Shown: positions 44,083-53,003, counted from the stretch's first letter. The stretch: DNA of 64,000 nucleotides from Pelorhabdus rhamnosifermentans (GCF_018835585.1 NZ_JAHGVE010000006.1:165825-229824), one strand, 5' to 3'. Numbers and translations are program-made. Notes: generated by a model not told the origin, from the letters alone.

Positions 44083-45210
44083 ATGAAAAATTATTGGCTA
44101 AAACATCGAAAAATTATCCTTATCGTATTAGCAATCGGCCTCGCACTTACATGCATTTTAGTTGCCCGTTTGCTTCGCCCGCCATCTAATCATTTTGCAG
44201 GCATTCATACACGTCCGCCTGTAACTGTCACTGTGGAACCTGTGGCGCTAACAGACAAAGTAATTCAGGTTAACCTTACCGGTACTGTTGAAGGCCGCAA
44301 GGCATCCGCCGCTGTTACTACGGCAATGTCAGGACGTATCGGCGAAGTTTATGTAACAGAAGGCCAGGCAGTCAAAACGGGTCAGCCCCTTGTCAGCATC
44401 AAGCATCTTATATCAAGTAGTAGCGTCGGCAAAGCGGCTTTTCCAACAGATAGCAATGACCCCGCAGCACAATCCCGGTATGATAGCCTGCTTCAAGAAT
44501 ACAATCGTTACCAAAAGCTATATGATCAAGGCGCCATTCCACGCCGCAAATTAGAAGAGTCAGCTGCGCGCCTACAAGCAGCACAGGATGCGCTCGCAGG
44601 TACGCCGCCACCTGTCACAACAGATATAACACAGCCTAATACAACGACAGATGCTATTCCTCTTCTTGCATCTGCCGATGGTGTCGTATCTGCCTTAGCT
44701 GCATCTCCTGGAATGGATGTACAAACAGGCCAGCAACTGATGCTGCTGGAAAGCGGCAATGAAGTCCGTGCTGGCGTACAACTGCAACAAAAAGATCTCT
44801 ATCTTGTTCATTCAGGAACACCTGTCGAAGTGACCGTTGAAAACACCACTGATCCAATCCTTACAGGTCAAGTAGAAAGCATTTATCCCGGCGGCAATCA
44901 GTTATTTCGCACACAAATCAAAATTGACAACACAAGCGGAATGTTAAAAGCCGGCATGAAAATTACAGCTCACATCAATACAGGTACATCAGCCTTTGTG
45001 CCTACGGTTCCTGCTACAGCCGTTTTTGAGGATCAAGGACTCCATTATGTGTACCTTGCAGTCGATGGCAAGGCCGTTCGTCAACAAGTCGATATTGGAA
45101 CAGCCATTGGTGACTTACTTGAACTCACTACCTCTTTGCCTGATCAGGCATTAGTTATCACAAGCAATATGGACAGCCTGCATGATGGCGATGCCATCAT
45201 CACACAATAA
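44083..45210 (+). CDS. HlyD-family periplasmic adaptor (orphan)
   Basis: 375 residues with one N-terminal membrane helix (KIILIVLAIGLALTCILVARLL) after a basic end, so it is anchored with its bulk in the periplasm. The barrel-sandwich half-motif SGRIGEVYVTEGQAVKTGQPLVSI is followed by a short coiled coil (SRYDSLLQEYNRYQKLYDQGAIPRRKLEESAARLQAAQDAL), then ADGVVSALAASPGMDVQTGQQLMLL. The beta-barrel and GLHYVYLAVDGKAVRQQVDIG close the chain. The site GGGAGAGGATGTAAC fixes the start. It looks like an RND/MacA-type adaptor but has no pump or OMP gene beside it. Confidence 0.85.
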   Translation: MKNYWLKHRKIILIVLAIGLALTCILVARLLRPPSNHFAGIHTRPPVTVTVEPVALTDKVIQVNLTGTVEGRKASAAVTTAMSGRIGEVYVTEGQAVKTGQPLVSIKHLISSSSVGKAAFPTDSNDPAAQSRYDSLLQEYNRYQKLYDQGAIPRRKLEESAARLQAAQDALAGTPPPVTTDITQPNTTTDAIPLLASADGVVSALAASPGMDVQTGQQLMLLESGNEVRAGVQLQQKDLYLVHSGTPVEVTVENTTDPILTGQVESIYPGGNQLFRTQIKIDNTSGMLKAGMKITAHINTGTSAFVPTVPATAVFEDQGLHYVYLAVDGKAVRQQVDIGTAIGDLLELTTSLPDQALVITSNMDSLHDGDAIITQ

Positions 45211-45265
45211 TATGACGCAAAAATATAAATAAGTAAGGAGCTCTGTAATATTTACTTTTTTATAA

Positions 45266-45303
45266 AAACAGCGCAGATTCGACATAAAGAATCTGCGCTG
45301 TTT
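45266..45303 (+). terminator. first of two tandem hairpins after the adaptor gene
   Basis: AAACAGCGCAGATTC and GAATCTGCGCTGTTT form a 15-bp stem 56 bp after the stop. Confidence 0.7.
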
Positions 45304-45349
45304 ACTACAAAGATTTGACTTTTACAATCAAATCTTTGTAGTTTTTTTT
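45304..45349 (+). terminator. second tandem terminator hairpin
   Basis: ACTACAAAGATTTGA and TCAAATCTTTGTAGT form a 15-bp stem and lead into TTTTTTT. It directly abuts the first hairpin, giving a double stop before the accC promoter. Confidence 0.8.
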
Positions 45350-45468
45350 ATGACTTTCGATACCAAATAGAAAACAATGCTATCCTTTCAAAAAATCCCT
45401 AATCACTCTGGTTACCATAAGTTGTAATTGTGGTTGTCATCTTTTTTTACTTGAATTAAAAAAGAGGG

Positions 45469-45496
45469 TTGCAAATTTATACTTTTGTTATATAAT
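45469..45496 (+). promoter_or_regulatory. accC promoter
   Basis: TTGCAA (45469-45474), a 16-base spacer and TATAAT (45491-45496). This puts transcription start near 45503, just before the palindromic operator. Confidence 0.55.
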
Positions 45497-45506
45497 TGTA
45501 TTTAAC

Positions 45507-45531
45507 ATCAGGTATTAATACCTGATATTAA
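45507..45531. promoter_or_regulatory. FapR-like operator downstream of the accC promoter
   Basis: ATCAGGTATTAATACCTGAT (45507-45526) is a perfect 20-bp palindrome. It overlaps the 17-bp repeat TTAATA-CCTGA-TATTAA (45515-45531), which resembles FapR boxes of Firmicute lipid genes. It covers the first transcribed bases. A matching box sits in the neighbouring thioesterase promoter. Confidence 0.5.
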
Positions 45532-45549
45532 AATTTGGAGGTTTAAACG

Positions 45550-46878
45550 ATGTTCAATCGACTGCTTATTGCCAATCGCGGTGAAATAGCCGTCAGAATT
45601 ATTAGCGCCTGCCAGGAGCTTGGCATTCAAACCGTTGCCATCTATTCCGACGCCGATATCGATTCACTGCACGTTCAATTGGCAGACTACTCGTGCCGCG
45701 TTGGCTCTGCGGATGCTTCGGACAGTTATTTGAACAGCGATGCACTCATTCACGCAGCTAAAACTGTCCAGGCTGATGCTATTCACCCTGGTTATGGTTT
45801 TCTTTCGGAAAATGCTGAATTTGCCGAGGCCGTCACAAAGGCCGGACTCAACTTTATCGGTCCTACTGCCGAGGTTATCCGGCAAGTTGGCAACAAGGAT
45901 GGCGCACGCAGCGCCATGAAGGCTATTGGGATTCCCCTTATTGAGGGAACGCCGCCCCTGACGAATAAAGAAAAAGCTTGCGAGTTAGCCGCCGAAATTG
46001 GTTATCCTGTCATTTTAAAACCCTTATCAGGGGGTGGTGGCCAGGGAATGCTCATATTCAACAATCAAGCGGAGTTTGTAAAAAGCTACAAGCGTATTGA
46101 AGACTTGGCATCCATTGAAAATTTCTATCTAGAACGGTATGTAACAGGAGCCCGCCATATTGAAGTACAGATATTAGCTGACCATTATGGCCAAATCATT
46201 CATTTAGGGGAAAGAGAGTGTTCCTTGCAGCGTCGCAATCAAAAATTGCTTGAAGAATGTCCTTCAAGCGCCTTGACACCCTGGCTGCGCGCCAAAGTAG
46301 GCGAATTAGCTGTTCGTGCCATGAAAGCCTTGCACTATACCAGTGTGGGAACAGTCGAATTTCTCATGGATCACGGCGGTAATTTTTATTTTATGGAAAT
46401 CAACCCTCGTATCCAAGTGGAGCATGGCATCACTGAACTAGTCACAGGTATTGATATAGTTAAAAATCAGATCAAAATTGCTGCAGGAAAACCCCTAAAT
46501 CTCATACAAGAAAACATTTTATTTCAAGGTCATGCCATAGAATGCCGCATAAATGCTGAAGATCCAAATAATAACTTTTTCCCTTCCGCCGGTAAAATTT
46601 CTCGTTACCACCAACCAGGAGGTCCCGCCGTTCGCGTCGATAGCGGCATCATGGCCGAATCGATTGTTCAGCCCTACTATGATTCTCTTATTGCCAAAGT
46701 CATGGTTCATGGCCGTTCACGCGGAGACGCGATTCATATTATGGAACGTGCCCTCTCGGAATACCTCATTGAAGGGATTCACACAACCATTCCTTTTCAC
46801 AAGGAAATACTGAAAAATCCCCTGTTTTGCTCAGGAGATGTTGATACACAATTCGTAGAAAATAAAATGGCCTTATAA
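45550..46878 (+). CDS. accC: biotin carboxylase (AccC-like), stand-alone
   Basis: 442 residues, normal for AccC. It makes carboxybiotin from ATP and bicarbonate. The N-domain is FNRLLIANRGEIAVRII. The ATP-grasp part has GGGGQGM where GGGGRGM is usual. Catalytic Glu/Asn/Arg are in FMEINPRIQVEH. The region normally written QRRHQK reads QRRNQK, a substitution at a usually conserved His. HAIECRINAEDP and the C-terminal lid are normal. No accB, accA or accD is adjacent, so its biotinyl carrier lies elsewhere, or it serves another carboxylase. A FapR-like operator suggests lipid-linked control. Confidence 0.88.
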   Translation: MFNRLLIANRGEIAVRIISACQELGIQTVAIYSDADIDSLHVQLADYSCRVGSADASDSYLNSDALIHAAKTVQADAIHPGYGFLSENAEFAEAVTKAGLNFIGPTAEVIRQVGNKDGARSAMKAIGIPLIEGTPPLTNKEKACELAAEIGYPVILKPLSGGGGQGMLIFNNQAEFVKSYKRIEDLASIENFYLERYVTGARHIEVQILADHYGQIIHLGERECSLQRRNQKLLEECPSSALTPWLRAKVGELAVRAMKALHYTSVGTVEFLMDHGGNFYFMEINPRIQVEHGITELVTGIDIVKNQIKIAAGKPLNLIQENILFQGHAIECRINAEDPNNNFFPSAGKISRYHQPGGPAVRVDSGIMAESIVQPYYDSLIAKVMVHGRSRGDAIHIMERALSEYLIEGIHTTIPFHKEILKNPLFCSGDVDTQFVENKMAL

Positions 46879-46880
46879 AA

Positions 46881-46923
46881 AAAGGAAGGGCATGCCTAAT
46901 GAATGGCAGCCCCTTCCTTTTTC
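46881..46923. terminator. bidirectional terminator
   Basis: AAAGGAAGGG and CCCTTCCTTT form a 10-bp stem with A and T flanks, between the convergent accC and thioesterase genes. Confidence 0.75.
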
Positions 46924-46929
46924 TTACGC

Positions 46930-47349
46930 CTATGCTTGGTGTAACAAACGTTTATTCGCGCGTTCAAACAACTCTTGCTTGTTCACAACGGCACGTTCAT
47001 GTTTTCCATAACCAATAACACCACAATCATCGCAAGCTGTAATATCAAAAAACAGTCTGTCACCTACGATCTCTTTTAACGAAGCTTTGATACGCAAATT
47101 CATGCCTAAAGAAGTAGGTGCATCATGAGTAAACTCCATGGTACGCCCAACTGTTACAAGCCCTGCAGGTAAACGCTCATCAACGGCTTTTACAGCCGCA
47201 TCAATCATCAGTCCCACATATGCAGGCGATGCAATCAACTGTCCTAATTGTCTACTACCGTAATAAGCAGCTGTATCTGATTCATCTAACATTCTATCGA
47301 TAATAAAACTCATCCCCGGATTTAACACAGTCCTAACGTCAAACATCAT
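46930..47349 (-). CDS. FlK-like hotdog-fold thioesterase
   Basis: 139 residues, single hotdog domain, close in look to fluoroacetyl-CoA thioesterase FlK and its housekeeping relatives. ASPAYVGLMIDAA (helix with the conserved aromatic/Glu region), then LVTVGRTMEFTHDAPTSLGMNLRIKASLKEIVGDRLFFDITACD with a His in the FTHDAP motif. Residues match acyl-CoA hydrolase geometry, but the substrate is open. AAGGAGGAAGAAAAAA precedes tandem ATGs. Convergent with accC, yet both promoters share the same 17-bp operator, so it is probably acyl-CoA related. Confidence 0.8.
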   Translation of the reverse strand: MMFDVRTVLNPGMSFIIDRMLDESDTAAYYGSRQLGQLIASPAYVGLMIDAAVKAVDERLPAGLVTVGRTMEFTHDAPTSLGMNLRIKASLKEIVGDRLFFDITACDDCGVIGYGKHERAVVNKQELFERANKRLLHQA

Positions 47350-47405
47350 TTTTTTCTTCCTCCTTGCTTGAATTAAAACTTACGACCTAATTATATCACT
47401 TATTA

Positions 47406-47422
47406 TTAGTACCTGGCAATAA
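47406..47422. promoter_or_regulatory. FapR-like operator in the thioesterase promoter
   Basis: TTAGTA-CCTGG-CAATAA, the same pattern as the accC box. On the minus strand it overlaps the spacer and -35 of a promoter with TATAAT at 47389-47394 (minus) and TTGCCA 18 bases before it. Confidence 0.45.
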
Positions 47423-47463
47423 AATTATGCTGGAATTTCTTACTTTATCTACTAAATCTATAA

Positions 47464-47505
47464 AAAAAAGACTTCCAGGAAAATCTTCCTTGAAGTCTTT
47501 TTTTA
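47464..47505. terminator. terminator between dctP and the thioesterase promoter
   Basis: AAAAAGACTTC and GAAGTCTTTTTTT arms, with inner CAGGAA/TTCCTTG pairing. It ends the dctP transcript. Confidence 0.75.
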
Positions 47506-47548
47506 ACTTAAATTATTCTAACTCTATGCCGCCTCTCCACAGCCCTTC

Positions 47549-48550
47549 TTATTGAACCGCTTGAATTTGAGCAATTACATCCTTATATTCAGGATAATTG
47601 GCATACATGGGTTCAACGGCCTTACGGAAGGCTGCTTTATCGGGGTTGGAAATAATGACACCTTTATCTTTTAAATCATTAAGCGATTTAGTCGTATACT
47701 CAGCCCAAACCTGTCTTTGGTATACACCGGAATCTATAGCAGCCTGCATGACAATTTTCTGATCGTCCGGTGACAGTGTGTCCCAGATTTTTTTACTCAT
47801 GATAACTGTCTCAGGAACCATAGCATGTTCATCAAGCGCGAAATATTTACATACTTCAAAATGCTTAGCCGACCATAAACTCGGCGGATTGTTTTCAGCA
47901 CCATCAATAATACCTGTTTGAAGTCCACTATACACTTCACCATAGCCCATAGCTGTAGCAGAAGCGCCCAAGGTATTTACTGTGTCGACAAAAATTTTAC
48001 TTTGTTGTACGCGAATTTTCTGTCCCTGCGCATCTGCTGGTGAATTAATGGCTTTTGTCTTAGTATAAAAGCTACGTGAGCCCGAATCATAGTAAGTCAA
48101 ACCAATCAGATTACTTTTTTCCAATTCTTTAAGCATGCCTTTGCCAATATCTCCGTCAAGAACTTTCCAAAGATGAGTGGCATCACGGAAAAGAAAAGGC
48201 ATGGAAAGTGCACCCATTTGAGGAGAAAAACTAGCTAGAGGTGCCGAATTTACACGATCAATAGCAATCGTGCCCATTTGTGTCATTTCGATGGATTCTT
48301 TTTCACCGCCCAATTGACCGCCCGAATAAACTTGCATTTTAATGCGGCCTTGCGTTCTTTCATCAAGCAATTGTGCCATTTTCTTTAGTCCCATAACAGT
48401 TGGATAATCCTCTGGCTGATTATCAGCAGCTTTCAATACAATCTCCTTTTTCGCCGCTGGTGCTTGCGAGGAGCTGCCACAACCAACAAGAAAAGTGGTA
48501 GCTGCAAATAAGCCTAACAAACCTACGGTCATCCATTTTAGTCTTCTCAT
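47549..48550 (-). CDS. TRAP transporter substrate-binding protein DctP (orphan)
   Basis: 333 residues from the ATG at 48550 (AAGGAGGATGAAT before it). The lipobox is FLVGC near residue 24. The DctP core reads LKAADNQPEDYPTVMGLKKMAQLLDERTQGRIKMQVYSGGQLGGEKESIEMTQMGTIAI and on to the ligand-carboxylate Arg region KIRVQQSKIFVDTVNTLGASATAMGYGEVYSGLQTGIIDGAENNP. TRAP systems import organic acids with Na+. The DctQ/DctM membrane parts are absent here, so this receptor must work with membrane subunits from elsewhere or sense instead. Its upstream half-operator matches the uronate operon, suggesting hexuronate as ligand. Confidence 0.88.
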   Translation of the reverse strand: MRRLKWMTVGLLGLFAATTFLVGCGSSSQAPAAKKEIVLKAADNQPEDYPTVMGLKKMAQLLDERTQGRIKMQVYSGGQLGGEKESIEMTQMGTIAIDRVNSAPLASFSPQMGALSMPFLFRDATHLWKVLDGDIGKGMLKELEKSNLIGLTYYDSGSRSFYTKTKAINSPADAQGQKIRVQQSKIFVDTVNTLGASATAMGYGEVYSGLQTGIIDGAENNPPSLWSAKHFEVCKYFALDEHAMVPETVIMSKKIWDTLSPDDQKIVMQAAIDSGVYQRQVWAEYTTKSLNDLKDKGVIISNPDKAAFRKAVEPMYANYPEYKDVIAQIQAVQ

Positions 48551-48587
48551 ATTCATCCTCCTTATATTAACTATCTATTCCTTATTT

Positions 48588-48598
48588 TACCATACTAG
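48588..48598. promoter_or_regulatory. half-operator matching the uronate palindrome
   Basis: TACCATACTAG lies 38 bp before the dctP start and is identical to 11 central bases of the 24-bp palindrome at 56991-57014. The second half is degenerate (CCTATCAT). Confidence 0.4.
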
Positions 48599-48667
48599 CC
48601 TATCATCTTTACCATTATTTTGAATAAATAAATCCGATTATTCATTCTTGTGTTATCCAACTAACTA

Positions 48668-48700
48668 AAAAAGCCGCGATGGAAGTATCCATCGCAGCCC
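48668..48700 (-). terminator. terminator after uxuB
   Basis: GCGATGGA and TCCATCGC form the stem, followed on the minus strand by GGCTTTTTTAG. Confidence 0.7.
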
Positions 48701-48760
48701 GTAAACACCTGATTCATCTATCATGCTCTTCCTAAATAACTCAAAAGCACTTTCTAACTA

Positions 48761-50377
48761 TTAGCCCAAATATTTGTGCAAGGTATTCCGCACAGCACCT
48801 TTTCCAGCAATCATTTCTTGAAAATAGCCTTCAATTTTTTCTCCCAAACCAATCTGATAAAGATTTATTCCAAACAATTCTTCATTCGACAAAATTGATT
48901 GTAAACTTTTCCGAGCTGATTGTGGTTCGCCTAATCTGACTTGAGAAATAGCCCCTTGCAAAGTTTCCAATAAAGGATCAGAACTTAACTTCATCGCTTT
49001 ACCTTCATCATCTAAGCCCATTACATATCTGCACCATCCGGCAATAGTCAATGGAATATAGACTAATGTCTTACTATCCAAATCAGATCGCTCGGAGTAA
49101 GCTTTGATAGTTTCACCAAAACGGATACCAACTTTCTGCGATGTATCTGTCGCAATTCTTTGCGGTGTATCGGGTATATAGGGATTAGGCAATCTTACTT
49201 CAATGACTTCTTTAATGAAATCCTTTGGATCTAAAATTTTCGGATCAACGACAACAGGCATTCCTTCGTCATAACCAATCCTTTGGACTAATTTTTTTAA
49301 ATCTTGATCATTCATTTCATCAGCAATGAGCGTATATCCCAGCAAGCAGCCAAAAATGGCCAGGGCCGTGTGAAGAGGATTCAGACAAGTACAAACCTTC
49401 ATTTTTTCCACTCTGTTCACTGTCTGACGATCCGTAAACATGACACCTGCTGCTTCTAACGGCATGCGTCCATTAGGAAATTGATCTTCAATAACTAAAT
49501 ACTGCGGCTTTTCAGCATTCACAAAAGGTGCAATATAAGTATTCTTCGTCGTACAAATCAACTCTGTGCTACTAAAACCGCTATCATTTAGAGCCTGTTT
49601 GACACTTTCGGCAGGGCGCGGTGTAATTTTATCAATCATACTCCAAGGAAAAGAAACCCTGTCTGGATTATTGATATACTCAAGGAAGGCCTTTTCAACA
49701 AAATCATTCTCAAGCCATTCTTGCGCAATTGTCCGAACAGCTTGATACAATTTTTCGCCATTATGAGAACAATTATCCATGCTGACAAGAGCAATAGGGA
49801 GCTCACCCTGCTTAAAACGTTTATAAACTAAAGCTGTAATAATCGCCATCACACTTTGAGGCTGTTTGGGCCCAGTTTTCATGTCCTGTTCCACCGCAGG
49901 CAAATAATGTCCCGACATATTTTTTAGGCCGTAGCCTTTTTCAGTAATCGTAAAACTAGCCATTTGCAAGGAAGGCTTACAAAATATCGCTTTGAGTCGT
50001 TGCCAGTTTGTTTCCCGCGCCGGATCGCCCACTAAACTTTCGCCAATGCTTCCAATCAGCTTTTTTTCCAAGCTGCCATCTTGGTTCATAATGGCCAGCA
50101 AGCTCAAATTACCATAAGGATCATAAATTTTTTCAATAATTTCCTGATCATAGGTCTCGACAGCAATAATACCTGTACTTGCTTTACCTTGATTTAAAAG
50201 AGTCTGCTGCAATGTCGCGATAAAACCGCGAAAAATGTTTCCTGCCCCAAAATGTACCCACGTCGGATTTTCTCTTGTGGAAGCTACCATCTGATCATAA
50301 TCAAAATTCAGCGTTTCAATCCCTGCTTGATTCCATAATTGGCTGTTCTTGATACTAGACTGACTTAATGTTAACAT
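48761..50377 (-). CDS. uxuB: mannitol dehydrogenase family / D-mannonate oxidoreductase (UxuB)
   Basis: 538 residues. NAD-dependent polyol dehydrogenase fold: HFGAGNIFRGFIATLQQTLL (dinucleotide site), VSMDNCSHNGEKLYQAV and FPWSMIDKITPRPA with the catalytic Lys, then LNPLHTALAIFGCLLGY. UxuB interconverts D-fructuronate and D-mannonate in glucuronate breakdown, and the neighbours uxuA and uxaC support this role. UxaB-like tagaturonate activity is an alternative. It has its own terminator and lies 148 bp from the MFS gene upstream, so a separate promoter is possible. Confidence 0.85.
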   Translation of the reverse strand: MLTLSQSSIKNSQLWNQAGIETLNFDYDQMVASTRENPTWVHFGAGNIFRGFIATLQQTLLNQGKASTGIIAVETYDQEIIEKIYDPYGNLSLLAIMNQDGSLEKKLIGSIGESLVGDPARETNWQRLKAIFCKPSLQMASFTITEKGYGLKNMSGHYLPAVEQDMKTGPKQPQSVMAIITALVYKRFKQGELPIALVSMDNCSHNGEKLYQAVRTIAQEWLENDFVEKAFLEYINNPDRVSFPWSMIDKITPRPAESVKQALNDSGFSSTELICTTKNTYIAPFVNAEKPQYLVIEDQFPNGRMPLEAAGVMFTDRQTVNRVEKMKVCTCLNPLHTALAIFGCLLGYTLIADEMNDQDLKKLVQRIGYDEGMPVVVDPKILDPKDFIKEVIEVRLPNPYIPDTPQRIATDTSQKVGIRFGETIKAYSERSDLDSKTLVYIPLTIAGWCRYVMGLDDEGKAMKLSSDPLLETLQGAISQVRLGEPQSARKSLQSILSNEELFGINLYQIGLGEKIEGYFQEMIAGKGAVRNTLHKYLG

Positions 50378-50524
50378 TATAAATTCCCCCTTCTTGACTA
50401 ATTAAACGGAATAAACTTAATGACCCTACAGCTAAAACGGATTTAAATTTTTTCTATTAAAATATAATAAATTTACACTTTTCAAAGAATATTTGTACAG
50501 TATTTAATATGACCACTCCAAAAA

Positions 50525-51778
50525 TTATACTTTAATAGGACGAACAAAGAATGCCACCGCTAAAGAACCTATCAATGCCAATGAACCTGCTAAAACAAAC
50601 GCACTAGTAAAAACACCCGTTGATTGTACAATAAAACCTGTGACAGCAGGACCAATTACACCGGATAGATTTGCAAGAAAGTGAACAAACCCGCTAACAC
50701 CACCAACATTTTCTTCACTAACCGTATCCTGAATCAGTGCCCAGTATGTTGATCCAGTTAAATAAAGAGTAAAAATAGCAATCGCCATTAAAATAACAGC
50801 CCATACAACAGATTCTACAAAACCAGTCAAACAAATACAAATTGAGGTAACGCCTAGGCCAACTACCAATACAATTTTACGCGAAAACATTAATTTTCCA
50901 GTCTTACGAAATACAAAATCAGAAATAAAACCACCAGATGCCAATCCAATGAAACCAGTAAACCAAGGAAGTACAGTTACAATACTCATCGTTGCAATAC
51001 TAAGTCCCTTGGCCATGGTCAAATAACTTGGAAACCACGTTAAGAAAAAGAAAAGATTATAATTGTAGGCGAAAAATGCAAGTGCCGTTAATAATATTGT
51101 CCGTTGTTTCAAAAAATAACTCAATGGTAATTTGCTATCACTACTAATGGAATTTGCCATCATTTTACCTTGATTAATTTCATTTAATTCATCCTGTGAA
51201 ATTCTCGGATCTTCAGATGGCAAATCCCTGGCAATACGCCACCAAAACATTGCCCATATTAAACCAATAATAGCCATAATTATAAATGAAGCTTTCCAAC
51301 TAAAATATAAAGCAATAATTCCTACAATCGGTCCAGCAACAGCAGCACCTAATGGAGTTCCAGAACTAGCAATGCCCATGGCACTGGAACGTTCTTTTGC
51401 CGGAAACCAACTACTTACAACTTTGCTAGTAGTAGCTGAAATTGGCCCTTCTCCAATACCGAAACAAACACGTACAATAAAAAGAGATACAAAACTATAC
51501 GCAGCTGCAATGAGCCCACAAAAAACAGACCAAACACTCATCGAAACAGAAAATACTTTTCTGGGTCCGTAAATATCTGAAAAATAGCCACCTACAAAAT
51601 TAAAAACTGCATATCCCATAAAAAAACCGCTAAATAATATACCTAATTGAGCAGGAGTAAGTCCATATTCTTGAGTAATAAATGGAGCCGCTACAGAAAA
51701 GGCAGTTCTATCCATATAATTTATAAAACTAGCCATGAAAATCAACAAAATAATTTGCCATCGACGCTTATGAAGCAT
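50525..51778 (-). CDS. MFS hexuronate transporter (ExuT-like), copy 2
   Basis: 417 residues with 12 helices. ACS-family pattern: FINYMDRTAFSVAAPFITQEYGLTPAQLGILFSGFFMGYAVFNFVGGYFSDIYGPRKVF, then RVCFGIGEGPISATTSKVVSSWFPAKERSSAMGIASSGTPLG. Such carriers import hexuronates, galactonate or glucarate with H+. It is clearly a paralogue of the carrier at 55553-56839 and probably has a different but related substrate. It lies between uxuB and the dehydrogenase gene. Confidence 0.85.
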   Translation of the reverse strand: MLHKRRWQIILLIFMASFINYMDRTAFSVAAPFITQEYGLTPAQLGILFSGFFMGYAVFNFVGGYFSDIYGPRKVFSVSMSVWSVFCGLIAAAYSFVSLFIVRVCFGIGEGPISATTSKVVSSWFPAKERSSAMGIASSGTPLGAAVAGPIVGIIALYFSWKASFIIMAIIGLIWAMFWWRIARDLPSEDPRISQDELNEINQGKMMANSISSDSKLPLSYFLKQRTILLTALAFFAYNYNLFFFLTWFPSYLTMAKGLSIATMSIVTVLPWFTGFIGLASGGFISDFVFRKTGKLMFSRKIVLVVGLGVTSICICLTGFVESVVWAVILMAIAIFTLYLTGSTYWALIQDTVSEENVGGVSGFVHFLANLSGVIGPAVTGFIVQSTGVFTSAFVLAGSLALIGSLAVAFFVRPIKV

Positions 51779-51951
51779 TTGTAACCCTCCTTAAAATATT
51801 GTATTGTAATAATCATTCGAAATATTATGTTATCTTATATAAAAATATTATGGAGGAAAATTTATCTTGCTTTTTCTTCCCCCATATACTTTACAATAAT
51901 TTCCACGAAGTTTAAAATTAAAAATCTACTATTAATCTGTCCTAAACCTTG

Positions 51952-52968
51952 TTAAAATTCAAGAACAATCTTACACACATCTTGCGGATTTGTACCTGCC
52001 AATTCAAAAGCTTTTTGCGTTTCTTCAAAAGAAAAAGTATGAGTAAGAATTTTCGCGGGTTGTACAAGCCTCTTAGTAAACCATTCAATAACCTGGGGAA
52101 ACTTATTATTATTTAATCGGGTTCCTATAATTTCAAGTTCACGACTCATAATATCCACCTGTGGTATTTTAACAACCTCAGTACTAAAACCTAATACAAC
52201 CACTCTGCCAGCAGCTGAAGCAATATTATGAATACACGTTTCAAGTATTTCGATATTTCCCGTGGCTTCATAAATGAGACTTGCACCTTCATTATTAGTA
52301 AAGGCCATCATTTCTTTTGCCAAGTCACTGGTCTTAGCATTAATCACAAGATCAGCACCCATTTCCTTTGCCCACTTTAGCCTAGTTTCAACAATATCCA
52401 TGATAGCAACACGGGCCCCTATCATTTTGACCGCTTGTAAAATAATCAGCCCAATCGGCCCTGCACCACAAATCAGAACAGTATCATCCACAACTAACCG
52501 ACCACGCTCCATGACTTGAGCAGCAATCGTATAAGGTTCGACAAGAGCAGCAATTTTCCATGGAATAGTATTAGGCAACTTATGAGCTTGAGTACCCGCT
52601 ACAGCAATATATTCTTGATAACCACCATCCCGATGTACACCCAATACATTAAGACTTTTACAAACATTATGACGTCCAACACGGCAAGGATAACACTGTC
52701 CACAAGAAACTACAGGATCAATGGCTACTCGATCGCCAACTTGTAAATCATTCACTTGTGCGCCGATTTCTACCAATTCACCAACAAATTCATGTCCAAC
52801 AACTCTAGGATAGGTAGCGAAAGCATTTTTGCCATGATAAATATGAACATCTGACCCACATATTCCTGCAGCTTTCACTCTAACCAATACTTCATTTTCC
52901 TTTATTTTCGGGATATTCCGTTCTACAATACGTATTGTACCAGGTTTAACAATCTCTACCGCTTTCAT
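51952..52968 (-). CDS. zinc-dependent alcohol dehydrogenase, L-gulonate/L-galactonate 5-dehydrogenase type
   Basis: 338 residues from the ATG at 52968 (GGGGGGATTCAAT before it). MDR family: the catalytic zinc site is AAGICGSDVHIYHGK and GHEFVGELVEIG, the structural zinc cysteines are CGQCYPCRVGRHNVC, and the NAD site is VLICGAGPIGLIILQAVK. It resembles LgoD and L-idonate/sorbitol dehydrogenases. In this cluster it could feed L-gulonate to fructuronate or L-galactonate to tagaturonate, both of which enter the uronate route. Substrate is inference from context. Confidence 0.82.
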   Translation of the reverse strand: MKAVEIVKPGTIRIVERNIPKIKENEVLVRVKAAGICGSDVHIYHGKNAFATYPRVVGHEFVGELVEIGAQVNDLQVGDRVAIDPVVSCGQCYPCRVGRHNVCKSLNVLGVHRDGGYQEYIAVAGTQAHKLPNTIPWKIAALVEPYTIAAQVMERGRLVVDDTVLICGAGPIGLIILQAVKMIGARVAIMDIVETRLKWAKEMGADLVINAKTSDLAKEMMAFTNNEGASLIYEATGNIEILETCIHNIASAAGRVVVLGFSTEVVKIPQVDIMSRELEIIGTRLNNNKFPQVIEWFTKRLVQPAKILTHTFSFEETQKAFELAGTNPQDVCKIVLEF

Positions 52969-53003
52969 ATTGAATCCCCCCACTGTTCATTCTATATTTT
53001 TAA

